DNA of 64,000 bases from Halomonas ramblicola (GTDB lineage: Bacteria; Pseudomonadota; Gammaproteobacteria; Pseudomonadales; Halomonadaceae), in NCBI RefSeq assembly GCF_030409215.1, contig NZ_JAUFPL010000005.1, positions 12,504-76,503 of the forward strand, given 5' to 3'. Below are positions 9,634 to 19,375 of the stretch, piece by piece; the stretch's first letter is position 1; each line of letters starts with the position of its first letter. A program made the position numbers and the translations under genes. A model generated the notes under the pieces. It was given only the letters and a program-made list of their open reading frames with translations, ran no database searches and was not told the DNA's origin.

Positions 9634-11583
9634 TCAGGAGGGCCCGCGCTCGCCGACCGCCCGCTCCCCGCGGGCGCCTGACGCCAAGGGGCGCCGGAAG
9701 GCCGACAGGGATTGTACCGGCATCTCGCCGGGCAGCTCCTCGGGGGGTGGCGAGGGGGGCGCCGCGGCGGGGGTGGCCGTTCGATCGGCCAGCTCGCGCA
9801 GCACGGCAGGGGGGCGGGTCTCGCTGGGAACCAGCAACAGGCCGGCTCGGCGCAGGGCGCGCCCCAGGGTCAGGCTGCTGCTCCACCTCACCAGGGGAGC
9901 GGCCAGCAGCAGGCCCAGCCAGACCGGGGTCAGCCACCAGAAGAACACCGGCGTATACCACCAGGTAACGAGCGCCCAGAGCAGGCCGGCGAGGCTGGCC
10001 GGCCAGGTCAGCCGCCAGGCCTCCCGCCAGGGGACCGCACGCCCCTCGCGGGCCTGGGGATCCCAGGCGACGGTGCGTCCGCTCAGCACGCTGATGACGA
10101 AGAGGCTGTGGAACAGCATCATCAGCGGCGCGATCAGCATGGCGAACAGCGCCTCCAGCAGCACGCTGGCCACCAGCCGCAGCGGTCCGCCGAAGTCGGC
10201 GGGGCGACGCAGCAGCGCCAACGCCAGCCCCAGCACCTTGGGCATCAGCAGCATCGCCAGGGTGCCGGCCAGCAGCGGCATGATCAGCGGTGGCGGGGCG
10301 AGCGGCCAGTCGGGGAACAACTGGGCGTCGGCGGTGAAGAAGTTCGGCTCGCTGAGGGCACGGACCAGGGCGTCCAGGGTGCTGACGGCCAGGATGCCCA
10401 GCCAGATCAGCGAGGAGAGGTAGGCCAGGGCCCCGAACAGGAAGTGCAGCCGGCTCAGGGTGTGCAGGCCCCGGCCGGCGAGCAGGCGCAGGTGCTGCAG
10501 GTTGCCCTGTACCCAGCGACGGTCGCGCTTGGCGTAGTCGAGCAGGTGGCTGGGCATCTCCTCGTAGCTGCCGGCGAGGTCCGTCTGCATCTGGACCGCC
10601 CAGCCGGCACGCCTCAGCAAGGCGGCCTCGACGAAGTCGTGACTGAGGATGTCACCGCCCAGCGGTGGCTTGCCGGGCAGGGTCGGCAAGCCACAGTGCG
10701 CCATGAAGGCGCGCGTGCGGAGGATGGCGTTATGGCCGAAGTAGTTGGCCGCATCGGCCTGCCAGAAGCTGAGTCCCGCGGCCAGCATGGGGGCATAGAG
10801 GGAGGCCGCCAGCTGGTTGGCCCGGCCGAACAGGCTGTCCTGGCGCACCGGGATCGGCACCGTCTGCAGCAAGCCCAGGCGCGGGTTGGCCTGCATGGCG
10901 TCGATCAGCGAGGCGATGGTGGTTCCCCGCATCAGGCTGTCGGCGTCCAGCACCAGCAGGTAGTCGTAGTGGCGCCCCCAGCGGCGGCAGAACTCGGCCA
11001 GGTTCCCGGCCTTGCGGCCGGCGTTGCCGTCCCGGTGCCGGTAATGCACTCGGCAGTGTCCGGCCAGTCTGGCCTGGAGGGCGCCTACCTGGGCCGCCTC
11101 CCGGTCGACGATGGCCGCGTCGGTGCTGTCGCTCAACACGAAGGCCTCGATCCGGCGCTCCGCGGTCTGCGGCGGCAGGTCGCGGCAGGTGGCCTCCAGG
11201 CCGGCGACCACCCGCTCCACGTCCTCGTTGTGGATCGGCATGACCAGGGCGGTTCGCGAGGACAGGCCGGCGGGCGGATTCGCCATGCGGCGCCTCGCCA
11301 GGGTCACCGGGTCGCGTCGGACCAGCGTCAGCACGAAGCCGATCACCGCGCTCCAGAAGGCGAGGGTGATCCAGCCGAAGGTGATCGAGAACAGCCCCAG
11401 GATGACCAGCTCCAGCGGCGAGATCCCCCCGACGAAGAGGATCCGGAACATGGCCCAGGCCCCCAGCGCGGTGGTGCCCGCGCAGAGCAGCGCGAAGACC
11501 AGGCGCCGCGTCTTGCGCCAGGGCGGCCGGGCCGGGGACGCGGCGCGTCGGGCGTCAATCGAATTCATCGGGGTACCAGACAT
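9634..11583 (-). CDS. opgH: Glucans biosynthesis glucosyltransferase OpgH (MdoH)
   Basis: Inner-membrane family-2 glycosyltransferase that builds the beta-1,2 glucan backbone of osmoregulated periplasmic glucans from UDP-glucose and passes it across the membrane. The 649-residue protein has paired N-terminal membrane helices, a cytosolic catalytic domain with MPIHNED, SDSTD, LVLDADSLMRG and the acceptor motif RDRRWVQGN (QxxRW-like), then several C-terminal membrane helices. It is shorter than E. coli OpgH (847 aa), mainly at the N-terminus, as in many other proteobacteria. The start overlaps the end of opgG by 29 bases; an internal ATG at 11568 is an alternative. Neither has a strong SD, which fits coupled translation. 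Confidence 0.93.
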   Translation of the reverse strand: MSGTPMNSIDARRAASPARPPWRKTRRLVFALLCAGTTALGAWAMFRILFVGGISPLELVILGLFSITFGWITLAFWSAVIGFVLTLVRRDPVTLARRRMANPPAGLSSRTALVMPIHNEDVERVVAGLEATCRDLPPQTAERRIEAFVLSDSTDAAIVDREAAQVGALQARLAGHCRVHYRHRDGNAGRKAGNLAEFCRRWGRHYDYLLVLDADSLMRGTTIASLIDAMQANPRLGLLQTVPIPVRQDSLFGRANQLAASLYAPMLAAGLSFWQADAANYFGHNAILRTRAFMAHCGLPTLPGKPPLGGDILSHDFVEAALLRRAGWAVQMQTDLAGSYEEMPSHLLDYAKRDRRWVQGNLQHLRLLAGRGLHTLSRLHFLFGALAYLSSLIWLGILAVSTLDALVRALSEPNFFTADAQLFPDWPLAPPPLIMPLLAGTLAMLLMPKVLGLALALLRRPADFGGPLRLVASVLLEALFAMLIAPLMMLFHSLFVISVLSGRTVAWDPQAREGRAVPWREAWRLTWPASLAGLLWALVTWWYTPVFFWWLTPVWLGLLLAAPLVRWSSSLTLGRALRRAGLLLVPSETRPPAVLRELADRTATPAAAPPSPPPEELPGEMPVQSLSAFRRPLASGARGERAVGERGPS

Positions 11584-13099
11584 AGTTCCAGGTTTCCGTA
11601 AGGCGGCGGCCGTTCAGCGTCAGGAACAGCCGCATGTCGGCAGGCGTGTCACCCTCGGGGGCCAGGCGGAAGCTGGCGCGCCAGGTCTCGCCATCCGGGA
11701 GGCGCCGTACCCGGGACTCCAGGGTCTCGCCGCTCGAGCTCTCCAGGGTCATCTCCACCGGCTGGCTGGCATCGAGGCCGGCGAGCTCGCCGCCGCGGAA
11801 ATCGACCACGAACTGGCGACGGCTGGCGGGCGGCGGGTCGTCCTGGCCGGGCACCGCGCCCCAGCCCTGGCGGGTGCGGATCACCCGCGCGACCTCCTCG
11901 CCGGGCGGCGTGGCGCCGAAGGTCAGGGTGCGGTAGCGGTAGCGGCGCGACTCGCCGGCGGCGAGCGGCCGGTCGGGGACCCAGTAGGCGGTGATATTGT
12001 CGTGGGTCTCGCTCCGGGTCGGGATCTCCACCAGTTCCACGCTGCCCCGGCCCCAGTCCTCCAGCGGCTGCACCCACTGGCTGGGGCGGCGCTCGTAGTG
12101 GGCCTCGGCGTCGAGGAAGGCCGAGAAGTCGCGGGGGCGCTGGAGGAGTCCGAAGCCTTTCGGCGACTGGTCCTGGAACCGAGAGAGCCGGAGTTCCTCC
12201 GGGTTGCTGAGCGGGCGCAGGATCCACTCGCCGCTGCCGGTCTGCATGACCAGGCCATTGGAGTCGTGGACCCGGGGGCGATAGTCGTCGGCGGGACGGT
12301 GGCCGATCTCGCCATGCAGGTACATGCTGGTGAGCGGGGCGATGCCGAGCTTGTCGATGTCCTCGCGGGCGAACAGCCGTGCCTCGGTGTCGACCGTGGT
12401 GTGCTCCCCGGGGGCGATGTCGAAGCGGTAGGCGCCGGCCAGCGAGGGACTGTCGAGCAGGGCGACGACGGTCATGCGCGTCGCCTCCGGCTCCGGCTTC
12501 AACAGCCAGAACGCGCGGAATGCCGGGAACTCCTCGCCATGGGGTTCGGCGGTGTCGATGGCCAGGCCCCGGGTGGAGAGCCCGTAGCCCTGGTGGCGCC
12601 CCACGAGGCGGAAGTAGGTGGCGCCGAGAAAGACCGCGAACTCGTCATGGTAGTCGCCACGGTTCAGCGGATAGTGCAGCCGGAAGCCGGCATGGCCGAT
12701 GTCGTCGAGCTCGAGGTCGGCGAGTGCCGAGGCGTCGCCGTCGTAGCGGAAGCGTTCCCGGCGGAAGGGCAGGGGACGCACCGCGCCCTGGCCATCGACC
12801 AGGTTCAGGCGGACGGGTTGGTCGTAGAGGAAGCCGGGATGGAACAGCTGGACCTCGAAGAGGCCCTCGTCCTTCCAGATCGACGCCTCTGGCTCGAAGC
12901 GGATCTCCCGGTACTGGTCGTAGTCCATCTCCGCCAGTTCGGGCGGCAAGAGCGACTCGGGGGCCTGGTAGGATTCGGCGGCGAGTTGCCGGGCGCGGTC
13001 AGCGACCCGGTCGAACAGCTCCTCCGGGGCAGCCGCCGAGGCATCCATGCTCAGGGCCAGGCCCCACGCGAGACTGAGGCGTCGTAGCGCGGTCGTCAC
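11555..13099 (-). CDS. opgG: Periplasmic glucan biosynthesis protein OpgG (MdoG)
   Basis: Periplasmic partner of OpgH, needed to make or branch osmoregulated periplasmic glucans. The 514-residue protein begins with a cleavable signal (basic MTTALRRLS, hydrophobic core, ending DASAAA) and continues with the OpgG fold: YDQYREIRF near 60, QLFHPGFLY, YFRLVGRHQGYGLSTRGLAIDT near 170, and a C-terminal immunoglobulin-like domain ending in TWNYVWYP. The start is GTG at 13099 with GGAGAAAG 9 bases upstream. It is the first gene of an opgG-opgH operon with overlapping reading frames. The related paralogue OpgD usually has a twin-arginine signal, which is absent here. Confidence 0.93.
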   Translation of the reverse strand: MTTALRRLSLAWGLALSMDASAAAPEELFDRVADRARQLAAESYQAPESLLPPELAEMDYDQYREIRFEPEASIWKDEGLFEVQLFHPGFLYDQPVRLNLVDGQGAVRPLPFRRERFRYDGDASALADLELDDIGHAGFRLHYPLNRGDYHDEFAVFLGATYFRLVGRHQGYGLSTRGLAIDTAEPHGEEFPAFRAFWLLKPEPEATRMTVVALLDSPSLAGAYRFDIAPGEHTTVDTEARLFAREDIDKLGIAPLTSMYLHGEIGHRPADDYRPRVHDSNGLVMQTGSGEWILRPLSNPEELRLSRFQDQSPKGFGLLQRPRDFSAFLDAEAHYERRPSQWVQPLEDWGRGSVELVEIPTRSETHDNITAYWVPDRPLAAGESRRYRYRTLTFGATPPGEEVARVIRTRQGWGAVPGQDDPPPASRRQFVVDFRGGELAGLDASQPVEMTLESSSGETLESRVRRLPDGETWRASFRLAPEGDTPADMRLFLTLNGRRLTETWNYVWYPDEFD

Positions 13100-13308
13100 G
13101 TGCGTCTTTCTCCATGTGGTCCCGCCGGCACTCCCTGCGCAAGCCGAGCCAGGAGATAGCTTGGATCTTCAAGACGTGTCGTTGGTCATTGGTGTTGTCA
13201 TGCCTTGAAACCTGGCGGTTTGATCATGCGGGCCGGGCTGAGTTCCCGATGCCCGTCCTCGAGCGCCTGGGTGCCATCCGCACCGGCTGCCACCTGGCGA
13301 CAGGGGGC

Positions 13309-14238
13309 TCAGTAGAGCCGGAAACGCTTGTAGTCGGGCCGACCTGCGCCCTCCTCGGGGGTCTTGCGGTAGCGCTTGTATTCCCACTGGTACTGGGCCG
13401 GATCCAGGGCGATGGCGGCCTCCACGCAGGCGTTGACGCCGGTCGCCGACTCGGCTTCGTCGGTGGCGTAGACCCGCGGGTCGGCGGCGAGGAAGTGGAG
13501 CTCGAAGCCGCGCCCGGGCAGCCGGCGGGCCACGCCGGTGACGACCCGCGCCTCGGTACGCGCCACCAGCTTGGGCAGCAGGGTCGCGGTATAGGCCAGG
13601 CGGTGATAGAAGGGCGCGAAGACGCCGCTGCCCCAGGAGGGCTCCTGGTCGGGCAGGATGCCGATCGCCTCACCGCGCTTGAGCGCCTTGAGCAGGGACG
13701 CCACGCCACGCGGGTTGGTGGGTACCAGGCTGGCGCCCATGCGCTCGCGCCCCCGACGGGTCACGGCGTCGAGCTCGGCGATCTTGGGCGGCTCGTACAT
13801 GGCGGTGAAGGGGAAGTGGCTGGAGAGCCAGAAGTTGAGTACCTCCCAGTTGCCGAAGTGGGGCGCCAGCACGATCACCCCGCGCCCTTCGGCGCGGGCC
13901 TCGTCGAGCAGCTCGCGGCCATGCACGGCGAGGATCGCGGCCTCGACCCGCTCGGGGGCGCCCATCCAGGCGAAGCCCAGCTCCAGCATGGTGGCGGTGG
14001 AGTGGGTCAGGCTCTCGCGGGCCAGGCGGCGGCGCTCGGCTTCGCCTTGCGCGGAGTGGACCTGCGCCAGATTGATCTCGGTGACCTCGCGCTCGCGCCG
14101 GCTGAGGCGGTGCACCAAGGGGCCGGCCAGGCGCGACAGGCGCCACAGGGTGGCCAGGCGGCGGCCGGCCAGTGCCTGCCACAGGGCGGCGATGGCGCGG
14201 GCCTGGAGGGGACTGGACTGGGAACTCGCCTCGGCCAT
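13309..14238 (-). CDS. Lipid A biosynthesis (KDO)2-lipid IVA acyltransferase, LpxL/HtrB family
   Basis: Membrane-associated late acyltransferase that adds a secondary fatty acid to lipid A. The 309-residue protein has the catalytic HX4D/E motif as HFGNWE near residue 126, preceded by GRGVIVLAP, then MYEPPK, GIGILPDQ-type and SGVFAPFYH segments seen in LpxL/LpxM proteins. The N-terminal hydrophobic helix expected for anchoring is weak. Sequence does not tell LpxL (laurate) from LpxM (myristate). It starts only 4 bases after the stop of the small membrane-protein gene upstream, so the two are probably cotranscribed. Confidence 0.88.
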   Translation of the reverse strand: MAEASSQSSPLQARAIAALWQALAGRRLATLWRLSRLAGPLVHRLSRREREVTEINLAQVHSAQGEAERRRLARESLTHSTATMLELGFAWMGAPERVEAAILAVHGRELLDEARAEGRGVIVLAPHFGNWEVLNFWLSSHFPFTAMYEPPKIAELDAVTRRGRERMGASLVPTNPRGVASLLKALKRGEAIGILPDQEPSWGSGVFAPFYHRLAYTATLLPKLVARTEARVVTGVARRLPGRGFELHFLAADPRVYATDEAESATGVNACVEAAIALDPAQYQWEYKRYRKTPEEGAGRPDYKRFRLY

Positions 14239-14242
14239 GGGC

Positions 14243-14620
14243 TCACACCAGCCAGGTGTCCACGTTCTCCGGGGCGCGCTGTTCCTGCAGCCCCTTGAAG
14301 CCCTTCACGCAGCGGATCACCAGCCATATCACCGCCACCAGCCAGAGCACGAAGCCGATCAGGATCAGGGTCAACAGGCCGGAGACGCAGAAGTAGAGCA
14401 GGCCGATCCAGAAGGTGCGGATCTGGTAGCGATAGTGCTCGTCGAGCCAGGCGGGGCCTCGGCCACGGTAGACGTAGGCGATCACCGCGCCGACCAGGGC
14501 GGTCAGGCCACCGGTGACGATGCTGGCGAGGTGCAGGGCGTAGATCACCATGGGGATGGTGGTATCCACGGGCCGGTGCGGTTCGACGATGACGTTGTCG
14601 TTCTGGACGTTGTCGCTCAT
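14243..14620 (-). CDS. Small membrane protein, DUF4870-like
   Basis: A 125-residue protein with about three hydrophobic segments: PMVIYALHLASIVTGGLTAL near 20-45, FWIGLLYFCVSGLL near 72 and LIGFVLWLVAVIWLVIRCVKG near 90. The pattern and the YVYRG..W..EHY.YQIRTFWIG stretch resemble Tic20/DUF4870-type proteins of unknown function. I start at the ATG at 14620 (MSDNVQ) because the 35 codons before it do not look coding. The next gene (acyltransferase) begins 4 bases after its stop. No enzymatic function can be assigned. Confidence 0.75.
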   Translation of the reverse strand: MSDNVQNDNVIVEPHRPVDTTIPMVIYALHLASIVTGGLTALVGAVIAYVYRGRGPAWLDEHYRYQIRTFWIGLLYFCVSGLLTLILIGFVLWLVAVIWLVIRCVKGFKGLQEQRAPENVDTWLV

Positions 14621-14731
14621 GGGATTGGTCTGGCTGAGAAGATGGAGCCGCCCATGATACCGGCCGGCGGCGACAATGCCACCGGCGCCGCCCATCCGCT
14701 GGTGGATGGGACGGCCCATGGCCATGCCGGG

Positions 14732-15139
14732 TCAGTCCTGTGTCGCGTCCTCGTCGGCGTTGCGTCGGGGGCGGCTGATCTCGATCAGGTTGCCGTCCGG
14801 GTCGCGCAGGTAGAGTGACTCGATGGGGCCGGTGGCTCCCTGGCGGGCCACGGGGCCCAGTTCCACGTCCACGTCCAGCGCCTCGAGGTGGCGGCGGACC
14901 TCGTCCAGCGGCAGCAGGCTGCGCAGGCAGAGGTCCAGGCTGCCGGGGGTGGGGGTGGCGGCCCGCGGCGAGATGTCGGTGGCGGTCCAGTGCAGGCGCA
15001 GGGCGATGTCGCCCAGCATCAGGTCGACCCGCTCGCGGTTGCGGTAGCGCACCTCCAGCCCCAGCACCCGGGAATAGAAGTCCACGGCACGGGAAATGTC
15101 GGTCACGGTGATGACCAGATGGTCCAGACCTGACAGCAT
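14732..15139 (-). CDS. VOC-family (glyoxalase/bleomycin resistance) protein
   Basis: A 135-residue two-module vicinal-oxygen-chelate protein. The first metal ligand is His7 in GLDHLVITV, and DFYSRVLGLEV near 20 is the usual first helix. RLHWT near 49, LDLCLRS near 69 and the end SLYLRDPDGNLIEIS near 110-124 supply the other expected ligands, with the terminal Glu. It resembles small VOC proteins annotated as fosfomycin-resistance- or virulence-type glyoxalases; the substrate cannot be told. A clear AAGGAGA lies upstream of ATG 15139. Confidence 0.85.
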   Translation of the reverse strand: MLSGLDHLVITVTDISRAVDFYSRVLGLEVRYRNRERVDLMLGDIALRLHWTATDISPRAATPTPGSLDLCLRSLLPLDEVRRHLEALDVDVELGPVARQGATGPIESLYLRDPDGNLIEISRPRRNADEDATQD

Positions 15140-15214
15140 GCGGTTCTCCTTGCAGGGGTTCGGGAGACAGCAGGGAATCCTGAGTCAAGGGGATCTGGCA
15201 CAGAGGATACGACG

Positions 15215-15850
15215 ATGCAGACTTGCCCGCTATGCGGATCGCAGGACACCACCGACTTCCACCGCGACGCCCGGCGCGAGTATCGGCGCTGCCGCTGCTG
15301 TTCGCTGGTCCATGTGCCGCCGGTCTGGCGCCTGGGGCCGGCGGACGAGCGGGCGGTCTACGACCGGCACGAGAACTCCCCGGAGGATGCCGGCTACCGG
15401 CGCTTCCTGTCGCGGCTGTTCGAACCGCTGCGTGAACGGCTGGCGCCCGGCACTCGTGGCCTGGACTTCGGCGCCGGCCCCGGGCCGACGCTGTCGGTGA
15501 TGTTCGAGGAGGCCGGCCATCCCATGGCCATCTACGATCCCTTCTACGCCCCGGATACCTCGGTACTGGCGCGGCAGTACGACTTCATCACCGCCACCGA
15601 GGTCGCCGAGCACCTCTTCGACCCCGGCCGCGAGTTCGCCCGGCTCGTTGCCCTGCTGCCCCCGGGCGGCTGGCTCGGGGTGATGACCAAGCGGGTCACC
15701 ACCCCGGCGGCCTTCGCCCGCTGGCACTATATCCTCGACCCGACCCACGTGGCCTTCTTCAGCGAGGCCTCCTTCGCCTGGCTCGCCGACGAGTTGGGCA
15801 TGACGGTGACCTTCCCGGCGGCCGATGTGGCCCTGTTGCAGAAGTGGTAG
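15215..15850 (+). CDS. Class I SAM-dependent methyltransferase with N-terminal zinc knuckle
   Basis: A 211-residue protein with an N-terminal CPLC...CRCC cluster (residues 4-29) that should bind zinc, followed by a methyltransferase domain: LDFGAGPGPTL near 82 is the SAM-binding glycine loop and YDFITATEVAEHL near 130 is motif II/III. The C-terminus carries WHYILDPTHVAFFS, as in Methyltransf_23 proteins. The substrate is unknown; the zinc knuckle plus Methyltransf_23 architecture is common among small-molecule and sugar methyltransferases. It stands alone, divergent from the VOC gene. Confidence 0.85.
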   Translation: MQTCPLCGSQDTTDFHRDARREYRRCRCCSLVHVPPVWRLGPADERAVYDRHENSPEDAGYRRFLSRLFEPLRERLAPGTRGLDFGAGPGPTLSVMFEEAGHPMAIYDPFYAPDTSVLARQYDFITATEVAEHLFDPGREFARLVALLPPGGWLGVMTKRVTTPAAFARWHYILDPTHVAFFSEASFAWLADELGMTVTFPAADVALLQKW

Positions 15851-16070
15851 GCGCGGGAAGCGGAGGATCCTGTCGTTTTCGCCGGGACTTCCAGTGGGAA
15901 GCACCGGCACCGTGCGGCCAGGCCGTAACGACGATTGACAGGGCCGCCGGCGGGCGTATGATTCCCGCGCCGAGTCGGTGATCGCGTCCCTCCCACGCCG
16001 ACCGGGCAGGCGTTCCCACGTCACTTCTGCCACCCTTTCCTGGTTTCGATCCTGCTTCGCGAGGCCCCTC

Positions 16071-17486
16071 ATGTCGCGGCAACTGCTGGTCATGGCCCTG
16101 GCCCCCCTGCTGGGGCTGTTCATCCTCGGCATCGGCAACGGCTTCCTGGCCACGTTGATCACCCTGCGCCTCGATGTCGCCGGCTATTCGCCGGTGGTGA
16201 TCGGCTGGGTGTCGTCGGCCTACTTCATCGGCCTGGCGCTGGGCGCCATGCTCAACGACCGCCTGCTGCTGCGCATCGGCCATATCCGCGCCTATGGCAG
16301 CTTCGCCTCCCTGGTGGCGGTGACCGTGCTGCTGCAGGGGCTGATCGAGCATCCGGTGGCCTGGTTCCTGCTGCGCCTGATCGGCGGCTGGGCCACCGTG
16401 GGGGTCTATCTGGTCATCGAGAGCTGGCTGCTCACCGCCGGCGAGGCGAAGGTGCGCGGCCGGCTGCTGGCCCTCTACATGATCTCGCTCTACGCCGCCG
16501 GCGTGCTCGGCCAGCTGCTGCTGGGGGTGACCGAGGCCATGGGCGGGGCCAGCTCCTTCATGGTGATCGGCATGCTGGCCTCGCTCTCGGTGCTGCCCAT
16601 GGCGATGATCCCGCGGGTCTCGCCGCTGATCGAGAAGGCTGAGCCGCTGCCGCCCCACCGGCTGATCACCCTGACCCCCACCGGGGTGATGGGCAGCTTC
16701 GGTTCGGGCATCGCCGTGGCCGCCGCCTACTCCCTGCTGCCACTCTACCTGCAGCGCATCGGCCTCTCGGTGGACCGGGTCGGCCAGATGATGGCGGTGG
16801 TGGTGCTGGGGGCCATGCTGCTGCAGTACCCGGTGGGGCGCTGGTCCGATCGCCACGACCGCCAACTGGTACTGATCGGCATCGGCGGCTTCTGCGCGCT
16901 GATCTCCGCCGCCATCCTCTGGCTGCCGATGAGTCCCTGGCTGCTGGCGGGGCTGCTGTTCCTTCTCGGCGGCGGCATCTTCTCGCTCTACCCGGTGTCC
17001 GTGGGCCACGCCGCCGACCGCGCCCCGGCCGGCGCCCTGGTGCGCATGAGCCAGGGCCTGCTGCTGATCAACGCCATCGGCTCGGCCCTCAGCCCGCCGC
17101 TGATCTCGCCGGTGATGGCCGTTCTGGGCGATGCCGGCCTGTTCTGGAGCTTCGGTGGCCTGGGGCTCTTCCTGGTCGCCTTCTTCGCCTGGCGGCGCAG
17201 CGTGCGCCCGGCGCCGGTGCCGGTGGCGCCCTTCGCGCCCACCTCGCCCATGTCCAGCGTGGGCGCCGAGCTGGCGGTCACCGAGGCGCTGTTCCAGGGC
17301 GCCACCGAGCACGAACACGTGGAGGATCTCTCCGGCGCCGTGCCCGAGGTGGCGGTGGCCGAGCCGCTGGTGGGACCGCCGTCGCGGGACGAGACGCATA
17401 TCGCCTACTATGACGAGCCCGAGGCTTCCGACGACCCTCACCAGGAGGTCCTGCCGGGGATCGAGCCCTTTCCCGGTCGGGGCTGA
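16071..17486 (+). CDS. MFS transporter (YcaD-like)
   Basis: Twelve-helix major facilitator carrier of 471 residues in the inner membrane. The first half has GWVSSAYFIGLALGAM and the loop R.G..RAYG; the second has GRWSDRHDRQLVLIG, the typical cytoplasmic loop between helices 8 and 9. The order and motifs resemble the YcaD subgroup, whose substrate is unknown. A hydrophilic tail of about 75 residues, rich in Glu and Pro and containing THIAYYDEPEA, extends beyond the carrier fold. I start at ATG 16071; a longer frame from 15978 has a basic, non-family leader. Confidence 0.85.
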   Translation: MSRQLLVMALAPLLGLFILGIGNGFLATLITLRLDVAGYSPVVIGWVSSAYFIGLALGAMLNDRLLLRIGHIRAYGSFASLVAVTVLLQGLIEHPVAWFLLRLIGGWATVGVYLVIESWLLTAGEAKVRGRLLALYMISLYAAGVLGQLLLGVTEAMGGASSFMVIGMLASLSVLPMAMIPRVSPLIEKAEPLPPHRLITLTPTGVMGSFGSGIAVAAAYSLLPLYLQRIGLSVDRVGQMMAVVVLGAMLLQYPVGRWSDRHDRQLVLIGIGGFCALISAAILWLPMSPWLLAGLLFLLGGGIFSLYPVSVGHAADRAPAGALVRMSQGLLLINAIGSALSPPLISPVMAVLGDAGLFWSFGGLGLFLVAFFAWRRSVRPAPVPVAPFAPTSPMSSVGAELAVTEALFQGATEHEHVEDLSGAVPEVAVAEPLVGPPSRDETHIAYYDEPEASDDPHQEVLPGIEPFPGRG

Positions 17487-17566
17487 CGGGCCTAAGACCT
17501 TGGCCTAGTGGCCTGTAGCCACCAGGGAATCTACGATCGCCGGTGCCATTCTTTCCGGAGGATCCC

Positions 17567-19375
17567 ATGACGACCTATGTCGCCCCCCTGCGTGACGTGC
17601 GTTTCGTGCTCGAGGAGCTCCTCGAGCATGGCTCGCTGGCCCTGCCCGGCTTCGAGGAGACCAGCCCCGACCTGGTGGAGGCCGTGCTGCAGGAGGCGGG
17701 CCGGCTCGCCGGCGAGGTGTGGGGGCCGCTCAACGCCGGCGGTGACCGCCAGGGCTGCACCCGCCGCGACGACGGCGGCGTGATCCTGCCCGAGGGCTTC
17801 GCCGAGGCCTATCGCGCCTATGCCGAGGGCGGCTGGAACGGCATCGGGGTGTCCCAGGCGCTGGGCGGCCAGGGGCTGCCCGAGGTGGTAGCCAGCGCCG
17901 TGCAGGAGATGCTCCACGGCGCCAACATGGCCCTGGGGCTCTGCCCGATGCTCACCGCCGGGGCCATCGAGGCCCTGGCCCATCATGGCAGCGCGCAGCA
18001 GCAGGCCACCTACCTGCCGCGGCTGGTGGAGGGTAGCTGGACCGGCACCATGAACCTCACCGAGCCCCAGGCCGGCTCCGACCTCTCCCAGGTGCGCACC
18101 CGGGCCGTGCCGGAAGGGGATCACTATCGCCTGTTCGGGCAGAAGATCTTTATCACCTGGGGCGAGCACGACGCCGCCGACAACATCCTCCACCTGGTGC
18201 TGGCGCGCACCCCGGACGCCCCCGAGGGCAACCGCGGTATCTCGCTGTTCCTGGTGCCGAAGTACTTGGTGTCTGAGCCCCTGGTCGATGCCGACGGCTC
18301 GCCGGGGGTGCGCAACGACGTCACCTGCGCCTCGCTGGAGCACAAGCTGGGCATCCATGGCTCGCCCACCTGCACCCTCAGCTTCGGCGAGCGGGACGGC
18401 GCCATCGGCTACCTGGTGGGCGAGGAGGGGCGTGGTCTCAACCACATGTTCACCATGATGAACGAGGCGCGCCACAAGGTGGGCGTGCAGGGTATCGGCG
18501 TGGCCGAGCGCGCCTGCCAGCACGCCTTCGCCTACGCCGGCGAGCGCGTGCAGGGCAAGCGCCCCGGCAGCCGCGGCGGTGGCGCGTGCCCCATCGCCGA
18601 CCACCTGGACGTGCGACGCATGCTGCTCGCCATGCGCACCCGCACCGACGCCCTGCGGGCCCTGGCGCTCTACTGCGCCGCCCAGCTCGACGTGGCGCGT
18701 CATGCCGCCGACGAGGACGAGCGCGCCGCCGCCCAGGCACGGGCGGACGTGTTGATCCCGGTGGTCAAGGCCTTCTCCACCGACCAGGCGGTGGAGATTG
18801 CCTCGCTGGGGATCCAGGTACACGGCGGCATGGGCTACATCGAGGAGACCGGCGCCGCCCAGCTGCTGCGCGACGCGCGCATCGCGCCCATCTACGAGGG
18901 CACCAACGGTATCCAGGCCCTCGACCTGGCCGGGCGCAAGCTGCAGCGCGACGGCGGCGCGGCGCTGGCGAGCCTGATCGACGAGGTGGAGGGCACCGCC
19001 CGGGCGCTCGCCGTCACCCCCGGACTGGCGCCGCTGGGCGAGCACCTGGCCGCCGGCGCCGCCGACCTCACCGCCGCCCTGGCCAGCGTGCTGGAGCAGG
19101 GCGTCCACCTCGAGACCGGCTCCGACGCCGTCCAGGCCTACGCCAGCCCCTTCCTCAGCCTCGCCGGCCATGTGCTGTGTGCCTGGCAGATGGGCCGGGC
19201 GGCGCTCAGGGCGGTGGCCGCCCAGGAGGCCGGCAGCCGGGATCCCTTCTACGCGGCCAAGCGCCAGGCCGCCGACTACGCCATCCGCCAGTGGCTGCCG
19301 GTGGGCCGCGCCCAGCGCGCGGTGATCGAGGCCGGCATGGCCAGCCTCGCCGCCTTCGACCCCGCCGCCCGCTGA
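17567..19375 (+). CDS. Acyl-CoA dehydrogenase (DmdC/long-form ACAD family)
   Basis: FAD enzyme that oxidises an acyl-CoA to the enoyl-CoA. The 602-residue length and N-terminus (TYVAPLRDVRFVLEELL) are those of the long ACAD group that includes 3-methylmercaptopropionyl-CoA dehydrogenase DmdC and many fatty acyl-CoA enzymes. FAD/substrate motifs MNLTEPQAGSDLS near 166 and FITWGEHD near 205 are present; the catalytic Glu lies in IYEGTNGIQALDL near 446. An extra C-terminal domain follows. ATG 17567 has GGAGGA 4 bases upstream. It opens an operon-like run with 3-hydroxyacyl-CoA dehydrogenase and enoyl-CoA hydratase, giving one beta-oxidation turn minus thiolase. Substrate chain is unknown. Confidence 0.88.
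   Translation: MTTYVAPLRDVRFVLEELLEHGSLALPGFEETSPDLVEAVLQEAGRLAGEVWGPLNAGGDRQGCTRRDDGGVILPEGFAEAYRAYAEGGWNGIGVSQALGGQGLPEVVASAVQEMLHGANMALGLCPMLTAGAIEALAHHGSAQQQATYLPRLVEGSWTGTMNLTEPQAGSDLSQVRTRAVPEGDHYRLFGQKIFITWGEHDAADNILHLVLARTPDAPEGNRGISLFLVPKYLVSEPLVDADGSPGVRNDVTCASLEHKLGIHGSPTCTLSFGERDGAIGYLVGEEGRGLNHMFTMMNEARHKVGVQGIGVAERACQHAFAYAGERVQGKRPGSRGGGACPIADHLDVRRMLLAMRTRTDALRALALYCAAQLDVARHAADEDERAAAQARADVLIPVVKAFSTDQAVEIASLGIQVHGGMGYIEETGAAQLLRDARIAPIYEGTNGIQALDLAGRKLQRDGGAALASLIDEVEGTARALAVTPGLAPLGEHLAAGAADLTAALASVLEQGVHLETGSDAVQAYASPFLSLAGHVLCAWQMGRAALRAVAAQEAGSRDPFYAAKRQAADYAIRQWLPVGRAQRAVIEAGMASLAAFDPAAR

Noticed and set aside
9712..11601. Long plus-strand frame opposite opgH
   Set aside because: Gln/Gly/Arg-rich shadow of the opgH reading frame.
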